A stretch of 34,022 nucleotides of DNA from Pirellulaceae bacterium (GTDB lineage: Bacteria; Planctomycetota; Planctomycetia; Pirellulales; Pirellulaceae). The stretch lies in NCBI GenBank assembly GCA_025459265.1, contig JALOQX010000052.1:1-34022 (forward strand). The letters run 5' to 3'. Both the position numbers and the translations under genes were made by a program. Positions 9,373-17,976 of the stretch are shown here, in pieces (position 1 is the stretch's first letter; the number at the start of each line of letters is the position of its first letter). The notes beneath the pieces were generated by a model, which was not told the DNA's origin, searched no databases, and saw only the letters and a program-made list of their open reading frames with translations.

Positions 9373-9406
9373 GGGTGGCCGGGGACGAGCGCAGCGAGCT
9401 CCCGGA
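9373..9406 (+). repeat. REP-like element, inverted diverged copy
   Basis: GGGTGGCCGGGGACGAGCGC and the 14 following bases match the reverse complement of the 44-bp repeat core at about 27 of 34 positions. It lies just left of the three tandem copies and in opposite orientation, so transcripts through the region could fold into a long hairpin between this copy and a tandem one. Confidence 0.6.
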
Positions 9407-9410
9407 ACGC

Positions 9411-9541
9411 CGAACGCTGGGGGCTCACTTCGTTCGTCCCCAGCCACCCGCCGCCGAACGCTGGGGGCTCACTTCGTTCGTCCCCAGCCACCCGCCGCCG
9501 AACGCTGGGGGCTCACTTCGTTCGTCCCCAGCCACCCGCCG
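9411..9541 (-). repeat. Three tandem copies of a 44-bp REP-like repeat
   Basis: Copies start at 9411, 9455 and 9499, exactly 44 bp apart. The first two are identical and the third matches for 43 bp. Each copy contains CTGGGG and CCCCAG arms flanking GGCTCACTTCGTTCGT, so each can form a short stem-loop. Related single copies lie at 9373-9406 and 2858-2891. This is not a CRISPR array: there are no unique spacers, the whole unit repeats. The right end abuts the truncated gene remnant. Confidence 0.9.
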
Positions 9542-9815
9542 GGACCAGTGGCGCAACAACCGGGGTGAGCGGCGCGACGAGATCCGCAACCAGGTCGAGG
9601 AGAACCACCCGCGACTGGACTTCTGGACGGACCACCCCCGCTGGGCTGCCCGCCGCATCACCCGCCTCTATCGATGGGTCACCTGGGCGGGGATTGCCGG
9701 TTGGGTCGGTTACGGGTGGACGGACCTCTACCCCTACTACTACGGCGAGAACCTCTACTACGCGGATGACTCGGTGTGGGCGTTTTGTTCTCGGTTGTTG
9801 TGGGGCGTTGGGTGA
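9541..9815 (+). pseudogene. Truncated remnant of a Tyr-rich secreted planctomycete protein
   Basis: Directly after the repeats a frame reads DQWRNNRGERRDEIRNQ, then HPRLDFWTDHPRWAARRITR, then a hydrophobic segment TWAGIAGWVGYGWTD and YYYGENLYYADDSV. This resembles the middle of secreted planctomycete proteins often annotated as mu-protocadherin-like, which have an arginine-rich stretch, a glycine/tryptophan helix and a YGxNxYYxDxxV motif. There is no start codon with a ribosome-binding site, no signal peptide, and the frame changes to unrelated sequence after about 9776 before stopping at 9813. Both ends are therefore missing. The family link is from memory of motif style and is moderately certain; that it is a broken gene is inferred from absence of both ends. 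Confidence 0.55.
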
Positions 9816-9990
9816 GGCGATGACGCCGGGCAGTCGTCTCAAGGCACTGCCGCACGGCGTCTGAGTCATTTGGCAGGGGGTAAGATCTGTCCAGCTCGGG
9901 GCAGGGTATCGCGCGGAGGATCGATGCCGTACGCTATGGCGGCGCGTCGCGTGACGGTGCGGCGCGGGGGATGACGGCGGAGCGCGGCGG

Positions 9991-11430
9991 ATGCCATTAT
10001 CGAGTCTCGAGAATCTGCGACGGGCGGGCCACCGGATCGTGGACTTGATTGTGGACTACTGGGAGGGGGTCGAGCGTCGGCGCGTGGCGCCGGGTCAGCC
10101 GCTGGAGTCGGTCTTTGCGCGATTCGCTCAGACGTTGAGCGACGAGGGGGTCGGGCTCGACGGCGCGGTCGCCGAGTTGCGCGAGGTGTTGGACGCCAGC
10201 ATGGCCATGTCCCACCCGCTGTATCTTGGGCTGGTCAATTCGTCGCCGTTGCCCGAGGCGGCATTGGCCGATCTGGTGGTCTCGGCAGTGGACAACAACG
10301 GCGGGGCCTCGCATCAGGGACCGGCCAACGCGGCGGCCGAGCGGGAACTGCTGCGATGGCTTTCGGATCGGTTGGGCTACGCCGGAGAGGGGCTCGTCTT
10401 GCCGGGCGGCAGCTATGCCATGGTGCAGGCGCTGTATCTGGCCAAGGCCGTGCATTTTCCGCAGTGGCTCCAGCGCGGTCCGCAGGCGCTGGCTGGTGCA
10501 CCGCGCATCTATACCTCGGCGGCCACGCACTTCTCTGTGGCTCGCGCGGCCAAGGTGATCGGGTTGGGCGAATCAGGGCTGGCCGCGGTCCCGTGCACGG
10601 CGCGCGGCGCCATGTGTGCGGCGGCCCTTGCCGCCAGGATGCGGGAGGACCGCGTGGCGGGTCACCATCCGTGGGTGGTGGTGGCCACCGTGGGCTCGAC
10701 GGGAACCGGCGCGATTGACCCGTTGGACGAGCTGGCGGAACTGTGCGACACGTTCGGCGCCTGGCTGCATGTGGATGCCTGTTATGGCGGCGCCGCGGCG
10801 CTGATCGCGGACCGCCGGCCGCGCTTTCAAGGCATGCTCCGGGCGGATTCGCTGTGCATCGACCTGCACAAGTGGTTCTTCATGCCGCTGACCGCCGGTG
10901 TGCTGCTGACTCGCCATGCGGACTCTGTGCGCGAGGCGTTTGACGTGGCGGCAAGTTACATTCCCGCCACCGCTCTCGTGGAAGCCTATTGCCGCGGCCT
11001 GCCGACGTCCCGACGCGCCTCGGGACTGGCTGCCTGGTTCGGATTGCGCAGCGTGGGCTGGCAGACGATCGAGGAGGCGATTGAGCGGAACATCCGGTTG
11101 ACGCGGCGACTCGAGCAGTTGCTGCAGCAGCGCGGGTTTCGGGTCATGGCCGATGGCGAACTCTCGATCGCCTGCGCTCGGTGGGAACCGCCGGGATGGG
11201 AGGCCACGCGTTTGGATGCGCTGCAGCAGGCCATTGCGGCGGACATCTGTCGTGGGGGCGCGGCGTGGTTTGCGACCACCAGCCAGGCGGACGAGGTCTG
11301 GCTGCGCTTCAACCTCGTCAATCTGCACACCCGCGACGAACATATCGAGCGACTTGCGGAACTGGTGCTCTGCACGGCCCAACGGCTGTCCGCCGACAGT
11401 CAGCCCCCCGTCACGGCGCCGACAGGGTGA
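9991..11430 (+). CDS. Group II PLP-dependent amino-acid decarboxylase
   Basis: This is a 479-residue fold-type I PLP enzyme of the aromatic-L-amino-acid/glutamate decarboxylase group. It would remove the alpha-carboxylate of an amino acid to give an amine. The PLP-binding lysine is K294 in DLHKWFF, the pyridine-nitrogen aspartate is D262 in HVDACYGG, and the His that stacks on PLP is probably in the stretch SAATHFSVARAAK. The N-terminal MSHPLYLGLVNSSP and DNNGGASHQGPANAAAERELLRWL are typical of the family. Length is normal. The ATG at 9991 has GGAG 8 nt upstream. The substrate (aromatic amino acid, aspartate, glutamate, diaminobutyrate) cannot be decided by eye. It stands alone: no transporter or partner enzyme is adjacent. 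Confidence 0.9.
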   Translation: MPLSSLENLRRAGHRIVDLIVDYWEGVERRRVAPGQPLESVFARFAQTLSDEGVGLDGAVAELREVLDASMAMSHPLYLGLVNSSPLPEAALADLVVSAVDNNGGASHQGPANAAAERELLRWLSDRLGYAGEGLVLPGGSYAMVQALYLAKAVHFPQWLQRGPQALAGAPRIYTSAATHFSVARAAKVIGLGESGLAAVPCTARGAMCAAALAARMREDRVAGHHPWVVVATVGSTGTGAIDPLDELAELCDTFGAWLHVDACYGGAAALIADRRPRFQGMLRADSLCIDLHKWFFMPLTAGVLLTRHADSVREAFDVAASYIPATALVEAYCRGLPTSRRASGLAAWFGLRSVGWQTIEEAIERNIRLTRRLEQLLQQRGFRVMADGELSIACARWEPPGWEATRLDALQQAIAADICRGGAAWFATTSQADEVWLRFNLVNLHTRDEHIERLAELVLCTAQRLSADSQPPVTAPTG

Positions 11431-11650
11431 TGCCGGGCGGTTGAGACAGAGTGCCGGATGACGTCACCACAGTCGCCGCCCGTCGGCGACGGTTGCCGGA
11501 CCGTTCCGAAACTCCGGGCCGGCTGTGGGGTTCGATCACCGGTCTCCGGTGCGCTTACCGGGGGCCTCCACTCAGCCGCCGGGTGCCTTGTGTGCCCGGC
11601 GGCGTCTTGTCACAATTTTCTGCCGGGCACATCGGGTGGAGGACCGTGAC

Positions 11651-12658
11651 ATGAAATGGTCGACTTGCCTCGTGACGGTGTGGTGTGTGGGCATCGGGGG
11701 TGCCGGGGCGGTGGAGCCCACAGCCGACCGTGCGCCGCTGCGCCTGCTGCGCTGCCCGACGTCGGACGGCAGCGTCCTGGAGTCCTGGCAAGTGGCGTCG
11801 CGCACCACGCTCTTGACGCTGCTGCAGATCGACGATCTCGCGGTGGGCAGTCCGTGTGATGCCGCCGGTCGCCGTGCGATGCCGCTGCACGAGCGGACGA
11901 TCGACACCCGTGTGCGCGACGAATTCACGTGGCACGTGGTCGAGATCGATGCGCGGCCTGACCGCCGCATCACGGTCAACGTCACGATTCCCCGCGATGC
12001 GCGTGCCGGTACGTGCCCGGCGGTGATCTGTATTCACGGGCATGGAGGCCATCGCGACGTCGTCTACGACGAGACGACGGTGTATCACGGCTTCGCCCTG
12101 CCGCTGGCGCGACGCGGGTGCGTCACACTCAGCACGGATGTGGGGCAGCATGACGTCCAAGACGCGCAGCGGACGCTCATGGGCGAACGGTTGTGGGATC
12201 TGATGCGTGTCGTGGACCTGGCCGTCATGCGCGAGGAAGTCGATCCGCGCCGGATCGGCTGCGCGGGACTGTCGCTCGGAGGCGAGATGGCCATGTGGCT
12301 CGGTGCGCTCGACCCGCGGATTGCCGCGACCGTCAGCTCCGGGTTCCTCACGACCATGGAGAACATGCGGGTGGGGCACTGCATGTGCTGGGATTTCCCC
12401 GGTCTGCAGCGGCGGTACGAATTCGCCGACATCTACAGCCTCATTGCGCCGCGGGCGCTGCAGTGTCAGAACGGGCAGCAGGAGCGGCTGCCGGGCGGAT
12501 TCCCGGTCGAACTGGCCGAACAGGCGATGTCCGAGATCCGGGCGGCCTACTGCGCGCTAGGTGCGGAGGACGCGGTCGAGTTGAGCATCCATCCGGGCGG
12601 GCACGAATTCGACGTGGCGGCCGCCCTGCGGTTCTTCGACGCGCGGCTCGCGAAGTGA
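11651..12658 (+). CDS. Secreted alpha/beta hydrolase (dienelactone-hydrolase/esterase type)
   Basis: This is a 335-residue exported serine hydrolase. A signal peptide runs from MKWSTCLVTVWCVG to about residue 20. The oxyanion-hole region is CIHGHGGHRD, the nucleophile elbow is GLSLGG with S208, and the catalytic His is H318 in PGGHEFD; an Asp between them completes the triad. The layout matches the large alpha/beta-hydrolase families expanded in planctomycetes, often annotated as acetyl-xylan-esterase or dienelactone-hydrolase-like. GGAGG lies 8 nt before the ATG at 11651, deciding the start; the upstream in-frame extension has no ribosome-binding site. It is 220 nt downstream of the decarboxylase and may have its own promoter. 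The likely substrate is an ester in extracellular polysaccharide, which is inference. Confidence 0.88.
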   Translation: MKWSTCLVTVWCVGIGGAGAVEPTADRAPLRLLRCPTSDGSVLESWQVASRTTLLTLLQIDDLAVGSPCDAAGRRAMPLHERTIDTRVRDEFTWHVVEIDARPDRRITVNVTIPRDARAGTCPAVICIHGHGGHRDVVYDETTVYHGFALPLARRGCVTLSTDVGQHDVQDAQRTLMGERLWDLMRVVDLAVMREEVDPRRIGCAGLSLGGEMAMWLGALDPRIAATVSSGFLTTMENMRVGHCMCWDFPGLQRRYEFADIYSLIAPRALQCQNGQQERLPGGFPVELAEQAMSEIRAAYCALGAEDAVELSIHPGGHEFDVAAALRFFDARLAK

Positions 12659-12714
12659 TCCCGCGGATGCATCCGAATCAGATGCGGGCAGCTGATCTCG
12701 TGCCGGGCGGCCAG

Positions 12715-14268
12715 TCACTGCGGATCGGCCAGCTGGGGTGTGGCGATCAGGGCCGGTTCCCCGAGTTTCGGCTCGACCGGATGATAGCGGCGCTCGTGTG
12801 CGTCGGCCCGCTGACGGAAGTAGCGGCGGAGTGTCAAGTTCAGGCCGAGGCAGATTGCGAGTCCAGGTGCACCGAACTTGTACACGGTCATGGCCACGCC
12901 ACCGCAGGACACGGCGGCAATCACGGGGGCAAGGAACCAGCACGTGACAACCCAGATGGCGCGTCCGACTTTGAGGTCCGCATCGCCGCGGACAAAGACG
13001 CGATCGGAGAAGCCCGTGCCCAACACTGCGGCGAACGCGACGTACGTCGTTGATACCGGCAGTCCGCGGCCGGAGGCGAAGGCAATCACACTCGCCCCCA
13101 CGCCAGTAATGACCGAAGCGCGCAACGCATCGTAGTGGACCTTTTTGCCGTCATCGGTCAGTTCCGGTTCCGGAGCCAGCGGCACGGCATCACGGTGGAT
13201 TCCGAGGACACGGCGGGCAAGTGCACGACACCAGCCCGGAGCGTAAAGCGCGACATGGTCGAACTGGCTGCCCGTGTTGACTTCCGCGCGCGTAACACGC
13301 TGCGCATACGTGGTGAACATCCCTGCGGCCATCAGCAACCCACAGGCTAACAGGCCCCAGACAGGCAACGGGATCTGCGTGGCCACGTCGGCCAGATTGG
13401 TGGCCGCGCCACCGTGCCGCCACAGCGTCAGGCCGGCCAGACCCGGTGAGGCGGCGTTGGCGAGGTCGTTCTGGCCAAACGCGAAAGCCATGCACACCAT
13501 GCCACATACGGCCGTGACCGGAAACAAATACTGGTAGAAATGCCGATGGGTCACCACGAGCAGCAGATGCGTCAGGAGGGTAAAAAAACCCCACAACACC
13601 AGCAGCACGAACCACTCGCCGTAGAGTTCGAACACCTCGCCCCGGATCCACTGAACGATCGCCACGTTCTTGAGGCCCTTGAAGACCATGAACCACGTCA
13701 GCCAGGTGAACATGGCGCCGGCGATCCACGGGCCGTGCAACAGGATGGTCTCGCGGTCCTTCGTCTTGTCGCGGATCGCGCCGCGGAACACACGCATGAT
13801 CAGGAACGACGCTAATCCTGTAATGCCAATCGACATTACAATGCCGGCAATCACCTCGCCCACTTTCGACCACATCACGTTTTCGGGTCCGCTCAGGACG
13901 AATGCGGCACCCAAGAGCGAAAACACCAGACACGCCGTCGTGCTGACGGGCATGCCGAACCCCGAAAACGCATACAACAGCACCGTGTCGACAAAGTACA
14001 CGCTCACGTAGATGGCCATCGCCGATTGCACGGTCACGACTCTCGGATCGAAGATCCCTTTGCGCGCGGTCTCCATGACCGGCGACGAGCAGATTGCGCC
14101 CAATACGACCGCCACCGCGGCGATCCGCACCGCCGTACGCCGCTTGAGCACACGGGCGCCGAAGACCGCATTCACAAGATTGGCGGCGTCGTTGCGACCC
14201 ACCTCGACGCAGTCCCAGACCAACATGCCCAAACCGACCAGGGCGGCCAACGCGACGAAATCGGGCAT
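12715..14268 (-). CDS. PiT-family inorganic phosphate transporter
   Basis: This is a 517-residue inner-membrane phosphate permease of the PHO4/PiT family, coupled to protons or sodium. Both halves of the family's internal duplication are visible: GRNDAANLVNAVFGARVL near the N-terminus (N26, D27, N30) and FGQNDLANAASPG in the middle (N267, D268). The paired GMPVSTTACLVFSLLGAAFVL and GLPVSTTYVAFAAVLGTGF segments follow the same duplication. About ten hydrophobic helices are evident, with a soluble loop of roughly 100 residues between the halves. The ATG at 14268 has GGAG about 11 nt upstream. No PhoU-like or DUF47 partner gene is adjacent. It converges on the alpha/beta hydrolase gene. Confidence 0.93.
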   Translation of the reverse strand: MPDFVALAALVGLGMLVWDCVEVGRNDAANLVNAVFGARVLKRRTAVRIAAVAVVLGAICSSPVMETARKGIFDPRVVTVQSAMAIYVSVYFVDTVLLYAFSGFGMPVSTTACLVFSLLGAAFVLSGPENVMWSKVGEVIAGIVMSIGITGLASFLIMRVFRGAIRDKTKDRETILLHGPWIAGAMFTWLTWFMVFKGLKNVAIVQWIRGEVFELYGEWFVLLVLWGFFTLLTHLLLVVTHRHFYQYLFPVTAVCGMVCMAFAFGQNDLANAASPGLAGLTLWRHGGAATNLADVATQIPLPVWGLLACGLLMAAGMFTTYAQRVTRAEVNTGSQFDHVALYAPGWCRALARRVLGIHRDAVPLAPEPELTDDGKKVHYDALRASVITGVGASVIAFASGRGLPVSTTYVAFAAVLGTGFSDRVFVRGDADLKVGRAIWVVTCWFLAPVIAAVSCGGVAMTVYKFGAPGLAICLGLNLTLRRYFRQRADAHERRYHPVEPKLGEPALIATPQLADPQ

Positions 14269-14447
14269 CACAACACCGGTCTCCGCTCGAACGCCGGTAC
14301 GGTGCGCCGAGATCCCCGGGGACAGTCCGTGCTTGCTCAGCACCGCGCCGCAGCGTTGCGAGAAGCAGCATCCACGACGGTGCGTCCGCGGTCAAGCAGT
14401 CGAGCACAGAGCGGGGGGATGGCGAGCGGACCGGAGAACAGTCCGCG

Positions 14448-14477
14448 CCCCCATTTTTCTGTCCCCCATTTTCCAGT
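14448..14477 (+). repeat. 15-bp tandem duplication
   Basis: CCCCCATTTTTCTGT is followed immediately by CCCCCATTTTCCAGT, two copies of a 15-bp unit with two differences. It lies 53 bp upstream of the metallo-beta-lactamase-fold gene. Pyrimidine-rich phrases of this type are dispersed in planctomycete genomes. It could affect the 5' leader of the next gene. Confidence 0.7.
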
Positions 14478-14529
14478 CTCCTCCGCCTCGGTCCCTGGCA
14501 CTCCTGCCCCACGCGGGTAAAATGGGCCC

Positions 14530-15297
14530 ATGCGCATGATCGCCCTGCAGTCCGGGAGCAATGGCAACTGCATTTTTGTCCAGGCGCGCGGCGTGCGGCT
14601 GTTGATCGACGCCGGCATCGCGGGGATTCAGGTGCAGGAGCGGCTGTCGGCCTTGGCCGTCGATCCCGCCGAAATCGACGCGCTGCTGATTTCGCACGAT
14701 CACAGCGATCACGTGCGGTGCATGGGGGTGTACCATCGCAAGTTCGGGATACCGGTGTATGTGACCGAGCGGACGCTGCTGGAAGCGCGGCGGCGCGTGA
14801 AGCTCGGTACGATCGACGACGTCCGCTGTTTTCGTTCGGGCGAGTCGTTCCGCCTGGGCGGCGTGACGGTGGAGACGATTCCGACGCCGCACGACAGTGT
14901 CGACGGTGTGGGGTTTGTGCTGGACGATGGCCAGTGCCGGCTGGGAATCCTGACCGATCTCGGGCACGCCTTTGCCGGGCTGGAGGACGTGCTGAGTTCG
15001 CTGGACGCCGTGCTGTTGGAAAGCAACTACGATCCCCAGATGCTGGAGACGGGCCCGTATCCCGTGTTTTTGAAGGAGCGCATTCGCGGCCCGCACGGAC
15101 ACTTGTCGAACGACGAATCGGCGGCGCTGCTGAGCCGAGCGTTCCGGCGGCGGCTCCAGTGGGCCTGCCTGGGGCATCTGTCGGAGCACAACAACGATCC
15201 GGCGTTGGCGTTGGCGACGCACCGCGCGGTGCTGGGTGGTGGCCGTTCGTTGGCACTGGCCAGCCGGTATGAGGCGTCCGCGGTGCTGGAGGTGTGA
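14530..15297 (+). CDS. YycJ/WalJ-like metallo-beta-lactamase-fold hydrolase
   Basis: This is a 255-residue soluble binuclear-zinc hydrolase. The zinc motif HxHxDH is HDHSDH at residues 56-61. The N-terminal SGSNGNCIFVQ and LLIDAG are the usual start of the YycJ (WalJ) subgroup, which is thought to act on nucleic acid and is linked in other bacteria to DNA repair or to cell-wall control. Later motifs TPHDSVDGVGF, LTDLGHA, LESNYDPQML and LGHLSEHNND supply the remaining metal ligands and are also subgroup-typical. The start is ATG 14530 (a second ATG at 14536 is possible); no strong ribosome-binding site is visible. It ends 9 nt from the end of the convergent HAF-repeat gene. Confidence 0.9.
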   Translation: MRMIALQSGSNGNCIFVQARGVRLLIDAGIAGIQVQERLSALAVDPAEIDALLISHDHSDHVRCMGVYHRKFGIPVYVTERTLLEARRRVKLGTIDDVRCFRSGESFRLGGVTVETIPTPHDSVDGVGFVLDDGQCRLGILTDLGHAFAGLEDVLSSLDAVLLESNYDPQMLETGPYPVFLKERIRGPHGHLSNDESAALLSRAFRRRLQWACLGHLSEHNNDPALALATHRAVLGGGRSLALASRYEASAVLEV

Positions 15298-15306
15298 GCG
15301 GGCCGA

Positions 15307-16407
15307 TCACGGGCGGCTGCGCATCAGCCACGCGACCGTGTCTCCCTGGGCATTGCGTGCGACGCCGACAATCACCGTGGCGTCATCGGAAATCCCACGT
15401 GCTTCGCGTAACTGCCAGCCGGCCATCTTCGCGGGGTCGTGCACGAGGGACTGCAGGGGCTGCATGCCGCGCTCCGCTGTCCACAGAAACGCTTCCGGCC
15501 CGTTGGGCCCGTCACCCTGGCCGACAATCGTGCGGCCGTCGCCCGTCACGGCGAACGCGGCGCTGGCGAAATCACCTCCGGGGAGATCCCCCAGACCCGT
15601 CAGGCCGTCTTCGGCGGACCACCGAAATGCTTCGTTGCCCTGCTGCGAGTGCGATTGACCGACGATGACCGACCCGTCCCGCGACACCCCTTTGGCAACG
15701 CTCAGGTAGCGGCCGCCTTGCAGGTCCCCGATCGCCAGCATGCCGGTCTCGGCGGTCCAGCGGAACGCCTCGGTGCCCGCATCGTTGCGGCTGCAGCCGA
15801 CGATGGTTTGGCCATCGAGGCTCACGGCCAGCGCCGAGCTGTCCTCGCGGCCGCCCGGCAGATCGCCCAGCGACACCATTCCTTCGCCGGCTGTCCAGCG
15901 AAACGCCAACGTGTTCTGGCGCGAGCTGCTGGCTCCCACTATGACCGTGCCATCACCCGACACCGCGTTCGCCACACTGGTATCGTGTTGCGGCAGCGTG
16001 CCCAGGCCGGCCATCCCGGTCGCGGCGGTCCACCGGAAAGCCTGACGCCCCTGAGGCGACTGCGTCTCGCCTGCTACGACCGACCCGTGCAGCGACACGC
16101 CCCGCGCCGAGCTCGCGAATTCGGTCTCGGCCGTCGAGAGCGCACCGAGGCCCGTCATCGGACCGGGGGCACGCCACAGAAACGCTTCCGGACCGCGCGT
16201 GACGCCCAGCCCGACGGACGAGAAGCTCTCGCCAACCACCGCCGTTCCGTCGCGCGAAACCGACCAGGCCTGGCTGGACTTGCCGAACTCGCCCGTGCCG
16301 CGCAGGTCACCCAGCTCCAGCAGATCGTACTCCACTGCCGTGGCGGCCTGCAGAGATGATAACACGACCGCCAGCATCGCCACCGTTCGTCGCATGCACG
16401 CATTCAT
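15307..16407 (-). CDS. Secreted HAF-repeat protein
   Basis: This is a 366-residue exported protein made almost wholly of six to seven repeats of about 45 residues. Each unit runs LGDLPGG...S.A.AVS.DG..IVG.S....G.EAFRWTAE.GM, the pattern of HAF-family extracellular repeats that fold as beta-propeller-like or solenoid structures. A signal peptide precedes them (CMRRTVAMLAVVLSSLQAATA). The start is uncertain between ATG 16407 and ATG 16395; neither has a strong ribosome-binding site, and the longer form is given. No PEP-CTERM or other anchor is visible at the C-terminus (VAWLMRSRP), so it may be released or periplasmic. It lies 64 nt downstream of the BBP7 gene and in the same direction. Its function is unknown. 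Confidence 0.87.
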   Translation of the reverse strand: MNACMRRTVAMLAVVLSSLQAATAVEYDLLELGDLRGTGEFGKSSQAWSVSRDGTAVVGESFSSVGLGVTRGPEAFLWRAPGPMTGLGALSTAETEFASSARGVSLHGSVVAGETQSPQGRQAFRWTAATGMAGLGTLPQHDTSVANAVSGDGTVIVGASSSRQNTLAFRWTAGEGMVSLGDLPGGREDSSALAVSLDGQTIVGCSRNDAGTEAFRWTAETGMLAIGDLQGGRYLSVAKGVSRDGSVIVGQSHSQQGNEAFRWSAEDGLTGLGDLPGGDFASAAFAVTGDGRTIVGQGDGPNGPEAFLWTAERGMQPLQSLVHDPAKMAGWQLREARGISDDATVIVGVARNAQGDTVAWLMRSRP

Positions 16408-16471
16408 CACCGGTTCATGCTGATCCCCCACGGCTGGCCTGTCAACAGGACGCACCGGGCGGGTCCGCGGG

Positions 16472-17773
16472 CTACCACTCCAGACCGAGTGTCAGGCCGT
16501 GCAGCCACAGGGTTGAGTCGTTCAGGGTGGCCGCGGGGCGCGGGAGCCCAGTGAGTTCCCCACCGTTGAGCTGCGAGGGGTTGACCGTGAGGTCGAGCTG
16601 ATCCCCGGTGCGCGCCACGCGATCGACGACCAGCAGCGAATAGCCGACGGTGAAAATCAGGTGTCGCGTCATCTGCCGCCGGAGCTTCAGGCTTAGTTCC
16701 GGCGCCGCCGTGAAGCAGGTGGAGCGACGACGCCCGAGGTTGGTCGGCAGGGCCAGCAGGCCGCCGGGCTGCCACAGGACGTCGTCGTCCGGCGTTTGCG
16801 TGACCGTCTCGCCGTCGATCGACACGATGCGGGAAAGTCCGCCCACGGCGACTTTGGTCACGATCTCCAGCGTCCAGCCGTGCGTGTGGGTCCACCACTG
16901 CAGGCCAAGGTCGCCGCCGTGGAACTCGTTCCACGTCTCGAAGCGATCCGAGAGATCCAGCAGCGTGTCGGACGGGATAGGGCTGTTCAGTTCAGTGACG
17001 ACGAGCACCGAGCGGGCCGAAAGCTCTTCGCGCAGCCGCAGGTACCGGTACCCGGCCAGCCATTCGATGCGCCCGGCCTCGCCACTCACCCATCCCCGTC
17101 GAACGGCCACGCCGGCCGCCTGAAAATCGCTCGAGGTCTCAATCCCCACGGCGCCCGCGGTGACGCCCGGATAGGAAACCAGCAGCGCGTCGGGGAGGCC
17201 GAGCTCGGCATTGAAGAAGGGCCGCGCGAGTATCGCCTCGTTACCGGTGTCGGCTCCGAAGTCGCCCGACGACTGCCCGTCGCCGAGCCACAGATAGTCG
17301 CCCTGGAGTTCACAGTCCATCAGTGCGTCGAACCAGTGTCCGAGTCGGACACCCAAGGCCGTACGAAATCCCCCGCGCGCCTGGTCGTCGACCCGCTCAG
17401 AACCAAACAGCACTTGTGTGCCGGGTGCACCCAGCACGCCCGCTTCGTCGCGCGGTGTGCCCGGCTCACTGGACGTCACCAAGGGCGGAAGGGGGTTCCC
17501 ACGCAGCCACCAGAGGAGGTATTCCGCCTGCACCCAGATCGGACTGGTATTGGCGTAGACGCTGCCGGTGTACAGATCCCAGTCACTGACTGTGCGGGGC
17601 GGCCGCGTGCGGATCACGGGATCCGTGTCGGGAGGAGAGTCACGGACAACACCAGTCGCCGCCAGCGGGTCTGCTAGCATCGGTGCTGCTGGCTGGGCCG
17701 TTGCGCGTGCGAGACCGAGCACGCTGATCAGCAGCGCGGCAAACACCGGGTTGCATACCCATCGAATCGTCAT
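16472..17773 (-). CDS. BBP7-family outer-membrane beta-barrel protein
   Basis: This is a 433-residue exported protein of the planctomycete BBP7 family. The N-terminus is a signal peptide (MTIRWVCNPVFAALLISVLGLARATAQ). The first mature part contains the family's hallmark order: WVQAEYLLWWLRGNPLPPLVT, then PGTPRDEAGVLGAPGTQVLFG, then GGFRTALGVRLGHWF. The rest is a series of amphipathic beta-strands (WLAGYRYLRLREELS, LGLQWWTHTHGWTLEIVTKVAVG, HLIFTVGYSLLVVDRV), and the chain ends LGLEW with an aromatic terminal residue, as in outer-membrane barrels. The ATG at 17773 is chosen because the signal peptide begins there. The upstream 135 nt are open but read as low-complexity sequence containing a short duplication of the phrase GAGTGTCTGATGCCC. 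Function within the outer membrane is unknown. Confidence 0.92.
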   Translation of the reverse strand: MTIRWVCNPVFAALLISVLGLARATAQPAAPMLADPLAATGVVRDSPPDTDPVIRTRPPRTVSDWDLYTGSVYANTSPIWVQAEYLLWWLRGNPLPPLVTSSEPGTPRDEAGVLGAPGTQVLFGSERVDDQARGGFRTALGVRLGHWFDALMDCELQGDYLWLGDGQSSGDFGADTGNEAILARPFFNAELGLPDALLVSYPGVTAGAVGIETSSDFQAAGVAVRRGWVSGEAGRIEWLAGYRYLRLREELSARSVLVVTELNSPIPSDTLLDLSDRFETWNEFHGGDLGLQWWTHTHGWTLEIVTKVAVGGLSRIVSIDGETVTQTPDDDVLWQPGGLLALPTNLGRRRSTCFTAAPELSLKLRRQMTRHLIFTVGYSLLVVDRVARTGDQLDLTVNPSQLNGGELTGLPRPAATLNDSTLWLHGLTLGLEW

Positions 17774-17976
17774 GCTGCGAGCTGCCGGAACAAGGCCATC
17801 CGATCGCCTGTGAGTGTCTGATGCCCGAGTGTCTGATGCCCGCGGTGCCCGCGCTGACGCGAAGGGTCGAATGCCCCGCATGGTCGGCGACAGGGCGCGT
17901 AGAGCCACCCGACGTCACCTAGTTATCGGAGTTCCGATTGCGCAAGCTTTGTCGATTTTTGCGAGATTGCCGCACG

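Larger units (their letters stand above)
9040..9990. other. 951-bp gene-free region with repeats and a gene remnant
   Basis: Between the GH63 gene and the decarboxylase gene I find no intact gene. From left to right it holds a 7-bp inverted repeat at 9133-9159, about 200 bp in which I see nothing, an inverted copy of the REP-like element, three tandem copies of a 44-bp repeat, a protein-coding remnant to 9815, and 175 bp before the decarboxylase start that should hold its promoter. Several frames are open because of the high GC content, but their translations look random apart from the remnant. Confidence 0.75.

Noticed and set aside
9411..9541. CRISPR array
   Set aside because: The full 44-bp unit repeats without unique spacers and there is no cas gene in the window.
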